64,000 nucleotides of DNA. Origin: CAZSSM01 sp964609385 (GTDB lineage Bacteria; Planctomycetota; Planctomycetia; Isosphaerales; Isosphaeraceae). The stretch is taken from the NCBI GenBank assembly GCA_964609385.1, contig CAZSSM010000010.1:1-64000 (forward strand), given 5' to 3'. Below are positions 38,085 through 47,242 of this stretch, piece after piece. Position 1 is the stretch's first letter. Every line of letters starts with the position of its first letter. Under the pieces are notes generated by a model. The model searched no databases, was not told the origin of the DNA, and was given only the letters and a program-made list of their open reading frames with translations. The translations under genes and the position numbers were made by a program.

Positions 38085-38585
38085 ATGCCTCCGAACCTGG
38101 TTCCTGCTCAATCCGACGATCGGCGCACTTGGCTTCGGCGATCCGGCTTCCAACTCGTCGAGATGACCGCCGGTGTCTTCGTCCTCGGTGTGGCCCTCTT
38201 TTTCGTCGCGCAACTCGCTGGCACCGCCATCCGTGAGAACCACGCACGACGCGATCGGGAGGTCGGTCGCATGGAACTGTCTAACCTCATGGAGAGGCTC
38301 GTGGCCAAGGAGATCGCGGGACAGGACCTCCAGGAGATCGACCCACCCGCACTCTCCGACTTGGCGCGATCCGAACTCCTGGACCCACGCGTGGAGATCG
38401 TCATGAGATCGACGTCCGAAGAGAGTTCGTTCGCGAACTCAGCGAAACGGGTGACGCTCACGCTGAGTTGGGCCGGTCGGCTAGGGACCGGAGAAACCGG
38501 TCGACAACGACTGACCCTGACGGCCTGGCTGCCCGGGAACCTCGACCCGCCGATGTCCCCCAAGGACGCGGAGGACGCATCATGA
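38085..38585 (+). CDS. Minor pseudopilin-like protein (GspI-like position)
   Basis: 166 residues. A basic leader of about 20 residues ends in RRSG before FQLVEMTAGVFVLGVALFFVAQLAG, a prepilin motif with Glu at +5 and one membrane helix. The rest (ENHARRDREVGRMELSNLMERLVAKE, then LTLSWAGRLG) is short and soluble. Annotators may easily miss it as hypothetical. Its TGA overlaps the ATG of the next gene (ATGA), so the two are translationally coupled. By order it sits where gspI would be. Confidence 0.7.
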   Translation: MPPNLVPAQSDDRRTWLRRSGFQLVEMTAGVFVLGVALFFVAQLAGTAIRENHARRDREVGRMELSNLMERLVAKEIAGQDLQEIDPPALSDLARSELLDPRVEIVMRSTSEESSFANSAKRVTLTLSWAGRLGTGETGRQRLTLTAWLPGNLDPPMSPKDAEDAS

Positions 38586-39106
38586 TCGACACGTCCAGGT
38601 CGCAGCGATTAGCCATTCGGCGCGGTATCTCCTTGGTCGAGACCCTCGTCGTCATGATGATGATGACCGTCTTGATGGGCATTGGCGTCACCGCAATCAT
38701 CCAACTCCATCGGCTCCTTGAGGCCGGGCGGGCCGACCTCGAACGGGTCTCGACCCTCGGACGGTTCGCCGATGACCTCCGGCGCGACCTCCACGACGCC
38801 GAAACAATCGAAACCTCGACCGATCCCAACGCGAACCGCTCGGACCAGTTGGTCCTCCGTTTCCGGGACCGTCCATCGATCACGTACCTGCACGACGAGG
38901 ACGGCGTCCGTCGATCCGTCGACGCCCTGGATTCCCCGCAGCCACGAATCGAGCGTTACCTCCTCAGTGATGAGTTCGACGGCTTTGAGATCGGGATCGT
39001 TCCGGTCGGCGACCGAGTGCTGGTCCGGTTCACCGTCCGATTCCGGGAGCTCAAGCCCGGACGCCGGGAATCACGTCGCGTCATCGAGGCGATACGAGGA
39101 CTCTGA
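38582..39106 (+). CDS. Minor pseudopilin-like protein (GspJ-like position)
   Basis: 174 residues. IRRG before ISLVETLVVMMMMTVLMGIG gives the prepilin cleavage site with Glu at +5. The following helix (LHRLLEAGRADLERVSTLGRFADDLRRDLHDA) and the sheet region ending in VRFTVRFRELKPGRRE match PilW/GspJ-type minor pilins in pattern. The start at 38582 overlaps the stop of the previous gene; the longer frame from 38468 would duplicate that overlap and is not needed. Three bases separate its stop from the next gene. Confidence 0.72.
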   Translation: MIDTSRSQRLAIRRGISLVETLVVMMMMTVLMGIGVTAIIQLHRLLEAGRADLERVSTLGRFADDLRRDLHDAETIETSTDPNANRSDQLVLRFRDRPSITYLHDEDGVRRSVDALDSPQPRIERYLLSDEFDGFEIGIVPVGDRVLVRFTVRFRELKPGRRESRRVIEAIRGL

Positions 39107-39109
39107 TCG

Positions 39110-39601
39110 ATGTGGATGATGCACACCCGAAACCATGAAACGAATCGCCGAGGACTCGTCCTGATCGTCGCCTTAATCACGCTGGTGCTGGTCACCGCAG
39201 TGGGGCTGGCGATCCTCCGCGTCGCTCTGACCGGACGCGCGACCGAAAGGCGGATGGACGATCGTCAACAAGCGCGTTGGCTTGCCGAGTCCGCATGGCT
39301 CCGGACATCCGAGGAACTCCGAGACGATCCCGAGTTCGCCTCGACGAACTGGAGCGTTCCGGCCGAATACTTCGGTCCGCGTGGCCGACCCGGCCACGTC
39401 GAGATCGTGGTCGAACCGCGCGATGAGGAACGATCCGCCTGGCAGATCACCATCGTGGCCGACTATCCGGCCGAGGGCATTCGACGGACACGATATCGGA
39501 TCGCCCGCATCCTCGAACGCTCGAATGCCGATCCTTCTACATCGACCGATCCGGATCGCCCGGCCTCACCCGAACCTACCACGGAGACTCCACACCCATG
39601 A
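39110..39601 (+). CDS. GspK/PilX-like minor pilin without Glu5
   Basis: 163 residues. NRRG is followed by LVLIVALITLVLVTAVGLAIL: a prepilin-like helix in which position +5 is Val, as in GspK, the tip subunit that also lacks Glu5. The segment RATERRMDDRQQARWLAESA is the typical PilX/GspK helix (A-x-W-x-A-E-x-A). The large globular insert of real GspK is missing, so it is nearer PilX in size. A Pro/Thr-rich tail ends the chain. Its stop overlaps the start of the DUF1559 gene. Confidence 0.72.
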   Translation: MWMMHTRNHETNRRGLVLIVALITLVLVTAVGLAILRVALTGRATERRMDDRQQARWLAESAWLRTSEELRDDPEFASTNWSVPAEYFGPRGRPGHVEIVVEPRDEERSAWQITIVADYPAEGIRRTRYRIARILERSNADPSTSTDPDRPASPEPTTETPHP

Positions 39602-40605
39602 CCAACGTCTCGCACATCACTCGCCCTCGAGGGGACAACACCAAGCGGCGAGGCTTCACACTGATCGAGTTGCTCGTGGTCATCGCGATCATCGCGGTCC
39701 TCATTTCGTTGTTGTTGCCAGCCGTCCAATCGGCCCGCGAGGCAGCGCGACGGACTCAGTGCCTAAACAATCTGATGCAACTGGCCCTCGCGTTAAACGA
39801 GTACCAGGCGACCCACGAAGTCTTCCCGCCCGGCTCCGTTGACTCGGCGGGACCGATTCTCAATGCACCTCGAGGGTACCACCACTCTTGGATTTCTCAG
39901 ATACTTCCGTACCTTGAACACCGCAATATCTATCAAAACATCAATTTCAATCTGGGCATTTTCGACGGAGCCAACCAAACAGCTCATGAGGTGCCGATCG
40001 GTGTCTTGGTCTGCCCGTCCAACTGGGGGTTCAATGCCCGGGGTGCCTTCAGGGACTTCACTGAGTTCGACTACACGCTCGGAGCAGGGGAGTCGCCGAT
40101 CTTCTTCGTCCCTGGAGCCGCATCATCCTACGCCGGTTGCCACGATGATCGAGCCAAGTTGGTCGATGCCAACGATCACGGAATTCTTTTCCTGAACAGC
40201 GCTGTGGGACGCGAGGATATCGGCGATGGCTCGCCCCAGACGATCCTGGCCGGCGAGATGGTCCTCGACGGACGTTCCTACGGCTGGGGCTCGGGCGATG
40301 TGTCGACGCTTCGCAATACCGGCGAGCCGATCAACGCGATCTTCGGTGCCAGCACCGCCGACCTCGCCGCCGTCGCAAGCCCCCAAGAGATCCTCACCGC
40401 CCCACCGACGCAATCTTCTGCGTCCAACGCCCCCTTGGTCGTCCCCAGCCCGTTCAGCGGATTCAGCAGCAACCACACCGGTGGATCAAACTTCGCCTTC
40501 GCCGACGGGTCCGTCAAGTTTGTCATCGAAACGATCAGCATCAATGTTTATCACGCCTTGGGACATCGAGACGACGGGCAAATCATTCGAGCTGACGCAT
40601 TCTGA
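39598..40605 (+). CDS. DUF1559 prepilin-like protein, pilus operon copy 1
   Basis: 335 residues. KRRGFTLIELLVVIAIIAVL is a full prepilin signal (cleavage after Gly, Glu at +5). Then DUF1559: SAREAARRTQCLNNLMQLALAL, HHSWISQILPYLEHRNIY, SYAGCHDDRAKLVDANDHG and SNHTGGSNFAFADGSVKFV near the end. Its start overlaps the K-like gene by ATGA, so it is part of the machine's operon and a likely main or accessory fibre subunit. Family function has not been shown; the operon position is the useful clue. Confidence 0.9.
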   Translation: MTNVSHITRPRGDNTKRRGFTLIELLVVIAIIAVLISLLLPAVQSAREAARRTQCLNNLMQLALALNEYQATHEVFPPGSVDSAGPILNAPRGYHHSWISQILPYLEHRNIYQNINFNLGIFDGANQTAHEVPIGVLVCPSNWGFNARGAFRDFTEFDYTLGAGESPIFFVPGAASSYAGCHDDRAKLVDANDHGILFLNSAVGREDIGDGSPQTILAGEMVLDGRSYGWGSGDVSTLRNTGEPINAIFGASTADLAAVASPQEILTAPPTQSSASNAPLVVPSPFSGFSSNHTGGSNFAFADGSVKFVIETISINVYHALGHRDDGQIIRADAF

Positions 40606-40648
40606 AATTACTACTTAAAAACGTTTCATCGAGAAGAAGGGGAATTCG

Positions 40649-41617
40649 ATGTCGAGAGCACGAAGCAAACTGAGTCGACGCACCGGCTTCTCGATGATCG
40701 AGGTCTTGGTGGTCATCTCTCTGATTATCATCCTGATCGCACTGCTCCTCCCGGCGGTCCAGTCGGTCCGCGAAGCCAGTCGTCGCTCGCAATGCCAGTA
40801 CAACCTCCGCCAATTGGGCGTGGCTCTCAGCGCCTACACGATGAACTATGGTTGCCTCCCACCGGGGATCGTCGACGATCCGATCCCGAAGCCCCAAGGG
40901 TCCCCGGGATACCGGATGAGTTGGGTCGCTCAGGTCCTCCCATACATGGATCGCCATCTGCTCTTCGATGGGGTCAATTTCGATCACGGATCGCTGGCCG
41001 CCGCCAACCAGACGGTGCGGATGGCGCCGATCGATTGGGCGATCTGTCCGACCTCCAGCAGTATCACAACGCCGTCGTTCCAATCGTTCGGCGGAGGTGT
41101 CGACGTCGATCTCGATGACTTCGATTCGGACCCGGTCTACCGGAAGATTGACGGGGCGTTCCCGGCCGGACCACAGAACCATTACGCCGGCTGTCACCAT
41201 CATCTGGCCCAGGCGATCGCCGAAGACAACACCGGCGTCTTGACGCTCAACAGCGCGATTCGGCCTCGTGACATCCCCGACGGCCTCTCCTACACGCTTT
41301 TCGTAGGCGAGAAGACGTCGGACAGCACACCATTGGGATGGTTGGTGGGCGGCTACAACACCCTTCGCAACACCGGCGAAGGGTTCGCGGGAGGAGCCCC
41401 GACCCAACAGTTCGGCCAGGTTGCGCCCGGACAAGTGTTCGATGATCTAGGCAATCGGATCACGCATCCGGGCACGTTCTTTAGCGGTCCTCACCCCGGC
41501 GGCGGCAACCTCCTCTTCGGCGACGGCGCTGTGGCCTTTCGCATCGCGACGGTCTCCCCAGCTATGTTCCAACTTATCGGACACCGCTATGACGGTGTCC
41601 CATTCGATCGTTTATGA
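40649..41617 (+). CDS. DUF1559 prepilin-like protein, pilus operon copy 2
   Basis: 322 residues. RRTGFSMIEVLVVISLIIIL is a good prepilin signal with Glu at +5. It continues with SVREASRRSQCQYNLRQLGVAL, MSWVAQVLPYMDRHLLFD, HYAGCHHHLAQAIAEDNTG and GPHPGGGNLLFGDGAVAF. AAGGGGA lies upstream of the ATG. It is the last gene of the run, 43 bases after the first DUF1559 gene, and similar in layout, so the pair may be major and variant subunits. After its stop the sequence turns AT-rich and a convergent gene begins. Confidence 0.9.
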   Translation: MSRARSKLSRRTGFSMIEVLVVISLIIILIALLLPAVQSVREASRRSQCQYNLRQLGVALSAYTMNYGCLPPGIVDDPIPKPQGSPGYRMSWVAQVLPYMDRHLLFDGVNFDHGSLAAANQTVRMAPIDWAICPTSSSITTPSFQSFGGGVDVDLDDFDSDPVYRKIDGAFPAGPQNHYAGCHHHLAQAIAEDNTGVLTLNSAIRPRDIPDGLSYTLFVGEKTSDSTPLGWLVGGYNTLRNTGEGFAGGAPTQQFGQVAPGQVFDDLGNRITHPGTFFSGPHPGGGNLLFGDGAVAFRIATVSPAMFQLIGHRYDGVPFDRL

Positions 41618-41687
41618 CAAAGTTTATACCAACTGCTCGACACACAAGGAAACTATAATATCGAGTAGATTCCTGAGAGTTAGCAAA

Positions 41688-42749
41688 TTATCCTTTGTAA
41701 TGTCGTCGGATGCGGTAAAGAATGAGCCCGCCAAAGCCAAGGCCGAGCAGGATCATAGAACCCGGTTCGGGCACGATCGTGACGAAGGCGACATCGCCCA
41801 GCAACTCGTGGTATCGGGCAGTCGGATGGATCGTGTCCCAGAAGGCAGAGGTCGCCACGTCGTCGATCGTGAAGGAGGCGATATCCGCCAAGGCGGCTAG
41901 GTCGGCGGGTGGAACGGGATTGGGAATCGGATCGCCATCGGCGTTGAAGAAGGTCAACGCGGGGTTCTCGATGTCGGTGAATCCGAACGCCGCCGGATCG
42001 TTCGAGATCGCTTGGCTGAATCCGAAAACGTCGAGGATCTCGATTCGCACTCCGGTCTCGAAGGCGACCTGGGCCAGGGCCACCTCGAGCGCGGCGTTGT
42101 ACGAGAGGACTTGGAACTGGACGAAATCGAGCACCGGCGATGGAGCCCCAGCTAACGTGGGCAACTGGGTGAGGTCGCTCAGGTTGCCGATCAGGAATGT
42201 GGAACCACCCGCCTCGGCAAGCCGGCGTACGTGATCGGCCATGATTCCTGCCAAGGTCGCACCGTCGGTCGGGGGCACGCCGGGCGGTCGGACGCCTAGC
42301 ACGTCGTTGCCCGCGCCCCAGAGGACGATCAGATCGTCGTCGGTCAGCGTCAGGCCCGCTCCAAGAGCCAAGGGGTTGGCACCGACCAACGCGGAATCGA
42401 TCTGCTGGCCGAGGTCGAACAGCGAGATCTCGTCGTCGATGTCCTCGATCCGTGCGCCACCGAAGGCATAGTTGGTTCCTCCAAGGCTCGATGAAGTCAC
42501 CGGGGCCACACCTAACCTCCGGCTGAGTTGCTCCAGCCAGATCGGCCCGTTGCTGAAACGCCCGTCGAAGTAGGGCTCCGGCGGGAGTTCGATCGGCGAA
42601 CCGGTGAGGAACGGGATCAAATTCAACGTGTTCCCGGTCTCGCTCACGCTGTCCCCGAAGGCGACGATTCGATCGATCCCGAAGGCGGAATGAACCGACG
42701 TCGACGTCCACAACAGAGCGCCGATTGCGACCATCGTGAGGGTCCGCAT
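41688..42749 (-). CDS. Exported SGNH/GDSL hydrolase with PEP-CTERM anchor
   Basis: Signal peptide (TMVAIGALLWTSTSVHSAFG), then GDSL block I (IVAFGDSVSETGN), block II/III (GGARIED; LWGAGND) and the Asp/His pair in AFWDTIHPTARYHE. These are serine esterases or lipases. The C-terminus is a PEP-CTERM sorting signal: VPEPGSMILLGLGFGGLILY followed by RIRRH, which an exosortase would process. No exosortase gene is in the window. AGGAG lies just before the ATG. The gene ends 70 bases from the DUF1559 gene, tail to tail. Confidence 0.92.
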   Translation of the reverse strand: MRTLTMVAIGALLWTSTSVHSAFGIDRIVAFGDSVSETGNTLNLIPFLTGSPIELPPEPYFDGRFSNGPIWLEQLSRRLGVAPVTSSSLGGTNYAFGGARIEDIDDEISLFDLGQQIDSALVGANPLALGAGLTLTDDDLIVLWGAGNDVLGVRPPGVPPTDGATLAGIMADHVRRLAEAGGSTFLIGNLSDLTQLPTLAGAPSPVLDFVQFQVLSYNAALEVALAQVAFETGVRIEILDVFGFSQAISNDPAAFGFTDIENPALTFFNADGDPIPNPVPPADLAALADIASFTIDDVATSAFWDTIHPTARYHELLGDVAFVTIVPEPGSMILLGLGFGGLILYRIRRHYKG

Positions 42750-42857
42750 AAAGCTCCTCGCAGTTCTCTTGCAGAATGAAGGAATAGTCGAGTGACTATC
42801 CTAAGACGCAGGGGAGGGAGTCGCCAATATAGGGTGTGCCGATTGAATGAGCAAGAG

Positions 42858-42889
42858 CCTGAGAGGATCGTCGTCGATCTGCTCTCGGG
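42858..42889 (-). terminator. Hairpin downstream of pntB
   Basis: CCTGAGAG-GATC pairs with GATC-TG-CTCTCGGG around a six-base loop (12 bp, one G-T, a two-base bulge). It begins 22 bases after the position where a full-length pntB would end, which fits a transcript that still covers the original gene. Confidence 0.4.
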
Positions 42890-42910
42890 CCGCTCAGTTC
42901 AGGCACACAC

Positions 42911-44374
42911 TCATACTTCAGCCAGGGCCGAGTTGATTTCCTGAAGTCCCCGCTTAGCATCGCTGAAGAGCATCAAGCAGTTGTCGGCGGCGAACAGTGG
43001 ATTGGGGATGCCGGCGAATCCGGGACTGAGACTCCGCTAGATCACGACCACGGTGCGGGCTTGGTCGACATTGAGGATCGGCATCCCGGCAATCGGGCCG
43101 TTGTTGGCCTCGCGAGCCAAAGGGTTGACCACATCGTTGGCGCCGATGACCAAGACGACGTCCGTGTTGCGGAACGAGGGATTGATCTCGTCCATTTCTT
43201 TGAGTTGATCGTACGGAATGTCAGCTTCAGCTAAGAGCACGTTCATGTGACCGGGCATCCGGCCGGCGACCGGATGGATGCCGAACTCGACCTCGACCCC
43301 TTTTCCGTCGAGCATGGAGGTCAGCTCGCGGACGGCGTGCTGTGCCTGTGCAACGGCCAAGCCGTAGCCGGGCACGATGACGACCCGACGCGCCGTGTCG
43401 AGGACCAAGGCCAGTTCCTCGGACGAAGTCGACTTGATCCGCCCGGCGTAGACATCGTCCTGCTTCGGGCTATCGTCGTCGTCGTCACCCCCGAGCGTGC
43501 CGAACATGACGTTGACCAGCGAGCGGTTCATCGCCTTGCACATGATCTGCGTCAGGATCAAGCCTGAGGACCCGACCAGCGAACCCGAGATGATCAGGAC
43601 GCTGTTATTGATGACGAACCCGGTCGCCGCGGCGGCCAAGCCCGAGTAGGAGTTCAGCAAGGCGATGACCACTGGCATATCGGCGCCCCCGATCGGGATG
43701 ACCAACAAGATCCCCATGGCCAATGCCACGGCGATCAAGAGACCGTAGGCCACCAGCGAGCTGGGATCGGTCACCACAAATCCGGCGGCAATGATCATCA
43801 ACGCGCCCAAGACGATGCTGATCACATGGCGCATCGGCAGCAGGATCGCATTGCCTGAGATGAGCCCCTGCAACTTCCCGAAGGCGACGAGGCTTCCGGT
43901 GAAGGTGACCGCCCCGATCAGTCCCGAGGCGGCCGTGGCAACCCCGATGTCCAGCCCGAGTGCGATCAGCTCTCCATCGGGTCCGGCCGCGCGAAATGCC
44001 TCGCGAGCCACAGCACCGCCAGCGACCAGCAGCGACGCGATCCCTCCGAAGCCGTTCAACAAGGCCACGAACTGCGGCATGTCCGTCATCTGGATCCGCG
44101 TGGCCATGAGGACACCGCCGATCGTGCCGATGAGCAGACCGACCCCGACCAAAATCAGACCGTACTGTCCGAGATCGGCATCGGTCCCACCCCCGAAGGT
44201 AAAGATCTTTGCATCAAACAGCGCGGTAACGGTCGCCACCAGCATGCCCAAAGCACCAAGGAAATTGCCTCGGACCGCCGATCGCGGATGGGTCAAGCCT
44301 TTCAGGCCGAGGATGAACAGGACGGCCGCCACCAGATAGGCCAGGGGAATCCAGGAGTTCGGTTCGGGGGGCAT
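42911..44374 (-). pseudogene. pntB: NAD(P) transhydrogenase beta subunit, interrupted by TAG near the 3' end
   Basis: The main frame (44374-43037, 445 residues) has the PntB membrane helices (LAYLVAAVLFILGLKGLTHP onward) and the NADP-binding dIII domain (VVIVPGYGLAVAQAQHAV; GRMPGHMNVLLAEADIPYDQL; DVVLVIGANDVVNP; GPIAGMPILNVDQARTVVVI). It then meets TAG at 43037-43039. The same frame goes on for 41 codons (RSLSPGFAGIPNPLF, then LMLFSDAKRGLQEI) to TGA at 42911. Relatives have Lys-Arg-Ser here, so AAG became TAG by one base. The lost part closes the NADP site, so the truncated protein is probably impaired unless the stop is read through or is a sequencing error. Confidence 0.88.
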
Positions 44375-44595
44375 CGGCTCACCAAAGCTTCGCGGTTGCG
44401 GGTCGTGACGTGGGTTGGGAGGTAGGCCGACCCCGCGCGGTTCGAGTCGCTCCAGAGAAGCTTGGAAGAGTCGGCTCGATCAGCGCGTCGGGGGCAGGGG
44501 GGATCATCGAGGAGGACGATAGGAAAACCCGATCGACCTGGACCACAGAGGCATCCGTCGGCTTCGGACAATCGGCAGCGATCGCTCGACGCTCT

Positions 44596-44871
44596 TCAGT
44601 CTTTCTTGCGGAACATGCCGAGCATCCGGTGGGTGACCAGGAACCCACCGACGACATTGGTGGTGGCGAAGGCGACAGCCAGCAGGCCGAGCACGGCGGC
44701 GAAGGTTGAGGAGTAGTTGGCCACTGCGATCGCACCAACGATCGTGATCCCGGAGATCGCGTTGGATCCGGACATCAAAGGTGTGTGCAGCGTGGGCGGG
44801 ATCTTGGTGATGATCTCGAAGCCGACGAAGATCGCCAGGACGAAGATGGTGATGGCGACGACGATGGTCAT
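44596..44871 (-). CDS. pntAB: NAD(P) transhydrogenase alpha subunit part 2 (membrane part)
   Basis: 91 residues, three to four membrane helices: VVAITIFVLAIFVGFEII, PTLHTPLMSGSNAISGITIV, GAIAVANYSSTFAAVLGLLA and AFATTNVVGGFLVTHRML. This is the dII segment that in E. coli is fused to PntA; here it is a separate gene, as in Rhodospirillum. It builds the proton channel with PntB. Overlaps pntAA by 4 bases. Confidence 0.93.
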   Translation of the reverse strand: MTIVVAITIFVLAIFVGFEIITKIPPTLHTPLMSGSNAISGITIVGAIAVANYSSTFAAVLGLLAVAFATTNVVGGFLVTHRMLGMFRKKD

Positions 44872-46076
44872 GAGGGGCTCTCCTGGGCGGCGGGCTGATC
44901 GACGGGAAGCGCTTCGAGCCCATAGACATCGCGGACCTTAGGATGGACGACCTGGCCGTCACGGGTCACGAGGGTATCGCGGGCGATCTCGTCCTCGGAG
45001 ACGTCGACCTCCGAATCGGCGAGAACGCCGACCTTGTCCAGATGCAGGGCGAACGTGCTGATATTTTTGGCGTACATCTGGCTGGCGTGGAACGGGACGG
45101 TACCCGGCAGGTTCGCGGGGCCGAGGACTGTGACGCCTTCATGGTGAACGGTCTGGCCCAGTTCGGTCAGCTCGCAGTTACCCCCGGTCTCGGCGGCCAA
45201 GTCGATGACGACCGAGCCAGGTCGCATCCGAGAGACGGCCTCGGTAGTAACCAGCAACGGCGCGGGCCGACCCGGGATGGCCGCCGTGGTGATGACCACA
45301 TCGGACTCAGCAACGTAGTCGGCCAGGAAGGCGCGCTGGCGCTTATTGAACTCCTCGCCCATGACTTTGGCGTAGCCGCCGGCTCCTTCGGCGTCGGTCG
45401 TCTCGTCGGGCATGGCGACGAACTTCCCGCCGACGCTCTCGACCTGGTCCCTGGTGGCGGCGCGGATGTCGTAGGCCTGGACGACGGCCCCGAGTCGGCG
45501 GGCCGTGGCGATCGCCTGGAGACCTGCCACACCCGCCCCGAGGACGAAGATCCGCGCAGGCGTGATCGTGCCGGCGGCCGTCATCATCATCGGGAAGAAC
45601 TTCGGCAATCGGTCAGCGGCCATGAGGACCGCCTTGTAGCCGGCGATCGAGGCCATGGCCGAAAGGGCGTCCATGCTCTGGGCGCGGGTGATCCGCGGCA
45701 TCAGCTCCATCGCGTAGAGCCGGACCCCCCGCGAGGCCACCGCTTCAGTCTGCTCGCGGGCCATGAACGGGTTGGCGAACCCGATCACCGTCTGGCCGGA
45801 TCGATAACCGTTCAGGTCCGTTTCGGCCAAGTCCGGATTGGTCCCCGGTGTCCGGACCTGGAGGACGATGTCGGCCGACTGGAGCAGCTCGTGGCGATCG
45901 GCAACGATTTGTGCGCCCTTGGCCTGATACTCGGCATCGGGATAGCCCGAGGGCACCCCGGCACCCTGCTGGACCCGAACTTCGTGTTCAGCCTTGATCA
46001 ATCCGGGAATCGCAGCCGGGATCAGGGCGACTCGTGGATCGTCGGGATGGGTTTCTTTCGGGATGGCGATAATCAT
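44868..46076 (-). CDS. pntAA: NAD(P) transhydrogenase alpha subunit part 1 (NAD-binding)
   Basis: 402 residues, alanine dehydrogenase/PntA fold, dI domain. Seen: IAIPKETHPDDPRVALIPA, RLYAMELMPRITRAQSMDALSA (split here only for quoting), the dinucleotide motif IFVLGAGVAGLQAIATARRLGA, and VVITTAAIPGRPAP. It moves hydride from NADH to NADP bound by PntB, driven by proton flow, and supplies NADPH. The ATG at 46076 is preferred over the GTG six bases earlier. A strong hairpin lies about 60-80 bases upstream. The C-terminus overlaps pntAB. Confidence 0.93.
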   Translation of the reverse strand: MIIAIPKETHPDDPRVALIPAAIPGLIKAEHEVRVQQGAGVPSGYPDAEYQAKGAQIVADRHELLQSADIVLQVRTPGTNPDLAETDLNGYRSGQTVIGFANPFMAREQTEAVASRGVRLYAMELMPRITRAQSMDALSAMASIAGYKAVLMAADRLPKFFPMMMTAAGTITPARIFVLGAGVAGLQAIATARRLGAVVQAYDIRAATRDQVESVGGKFVAMPDETTDAEGAGGYAKVMGEEFNKRQRAFLADYVAESDVVITTAAIPGRPAPLLVTTEAVSRMRPGSVVIDLAAETGGNCELTELGQTVHHEGVTVLGPANLPGTVPFHASQMYAKNISTFALHLDKVGVLADSEVDVSEDEIARDTLVTRDGQVVHPKVRDVYGLEALPVDQPAAQESPS

Positions 46077-46132
46077 CGGCACGTCGTTGGGACAGGGGAA
46101 TCATGATCGGCGGGCACACCCGAACCGGGACC

Positions 46133-46160
46133 GATCCCCAAGGGCGCGGCCTTGGGGATC
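46133..46160 (-). promoter_or_regulatory. Stable hairpin in the pnt leader
   Basis: Perfect 11-bp stem (GATCCCCAAGG/CCTTGGGGATC) with a six-base loop, extended by GGAC/GTCC, 57 bases before the pntAA start. No T-tract, so more likely a leader structure or operator than a terminator. Not a riboswitch class I recognise. Confidence 0.3.
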
Positions 46161-46348
46161 GTCCGACAGTTGCGACCCCGAACGGGGGGGCATGAGCCCG
46201 CACTCGCGGACCAGCCATACTATAGCGGGCCGTCGAGGTGCGGTCGTCACCGTAGATCGTCGCCGAGCAACAAAGGAGACCCGATGGACGGGCGGATCGG
46301 TGGGGAAAACACCTTTCCCGATCGCCCGTCTCGACCGGTTCGTCCGGT

Positions 46349-47242
46349 TCATTGAGGAGCGTTGGTGGCCAAATCCGCCTTGTTCCAATAGACCCATTCG
46401 TATGCGGGAACGGCCTGCTGCACTTCGCGTTCGGTTAGGTCGAACTCGTCACCCCGCATCAGGAAGTCGAGCCGGAGCGTTTTGTATCGGGTTCGATCCT
46501 CCAACGGGTCGAATGGGGCAAGTTCCTGGCCTTCAGGGGCGATGTGGAAGTCGGAGAGCCCGGTGATGTAGATCGAGAAATCGTCGGTGTTGGGGTCGAC
46601 CCCTTCGAAAAGGGCCACGCCGTAGTATGCGCGAAAGCCATTGGCGTTCTCGCTCGGCGGGATCATCCCGACGCTGTAGGCCTGCAACGGTTTCCCAGCG
46701 CGGAGCAGGTCGTCCTCGCGACGGTTAATCACGGCAACTGCCTCCGGGATAATCGAATTGCGGAGCACTTGTCCGGTGTCGTTGGTCGCCAGGACGAACT
46801 CGGGGACGAACAGACGTGGCTCGCCAGTCTGGTTGATCACGCGGTAGTAGAGATAGAAGATCTCGCGACGCCCGCGACCAGGGACGTTGACGTCGATGAT
46901 TCGGACCGGCTTGTAGGCGAAGCTGAGGATGAACGAGCCGTCTTGGTCGACGACTTTGGGCTGAGGCGAACCGGTCGGGTCGTAGCAGAAGGTTAGGTTG
47001 CGGGTGTAAAAGGGCGAGGCCTTGTTGATCGCCACGGTCGTCAGGGAACGGCCAAAGTCGAAAGCGGGGATCTCGGGCGGTCCACTGAGGTCGACATCAA
47101 GGGGTCGGGGGGGTTGCGCTGCCAGTGGACTGGCCATCAGCCCGCTCATCAAGAGAGCTAGCCCGAGGACGCCACGCCCGACAACAAGCGGACGATCCTG
47201 CCCGAAGCGTCCATCATTTAGTCGTTGACTCGATCCGCTCAT
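46349..47242 (-). CDS. Hypothetical exported protein
   Basis: 297 residues. A twin stretch of hydrophobic residues after a basic start (VLGLALLMSGLMASPLAA) is a signal peptide. The mature part is one beta-rich domain: NLTFCYDPTGSPQPKVV, IDVNVPGRGRREIFYLYYRV, PRLFVPEFVLATNDTG, AYYGVALFEGVDPNTDDFSIY and LRLDFLMRGDEFDLTEREVQ, ending in YEWVYW. I do not recognise a named family. Its neighbours (transhydrogenase, tRNA) give no hint. I chose the ATG at 47242 after a GTG. Confidence 0.7.
   Translation of the reverse strand: MSGSSQRLNDGRFGQDRPLVVGRGVLGLALLMSGLMASPLAAQPPRPLDVDLSGPPEIPAFDFGRSLTTVAINKASPFYTRNLTFCYDPTGSPQPKVVDQDGSFILSFAYKPVRIIDVNVPGRGRREIFYLYYRVINQTGEPRLFVPEFVLATNDTGQVLRNSIIPEAVAVINRREDDLLRAGKPLQAYSVGMIPPSENANGFRAYYGVALFEGVDPNTDDFSIYITGLSDFHIAPEGQELAPFDPLEDRTRYKTLRLDFLMRGDEFDLTEREVQQAVPAYEWVYWNKADLATNAPQ

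Noticed and set aside
43037..43039. TAG in pntB as pyrrolysine or other recoding site
   Set aside because: No downstream element or supporting genes are seen, and relatives have Lys at this place, so simple mutation or error is more likely.
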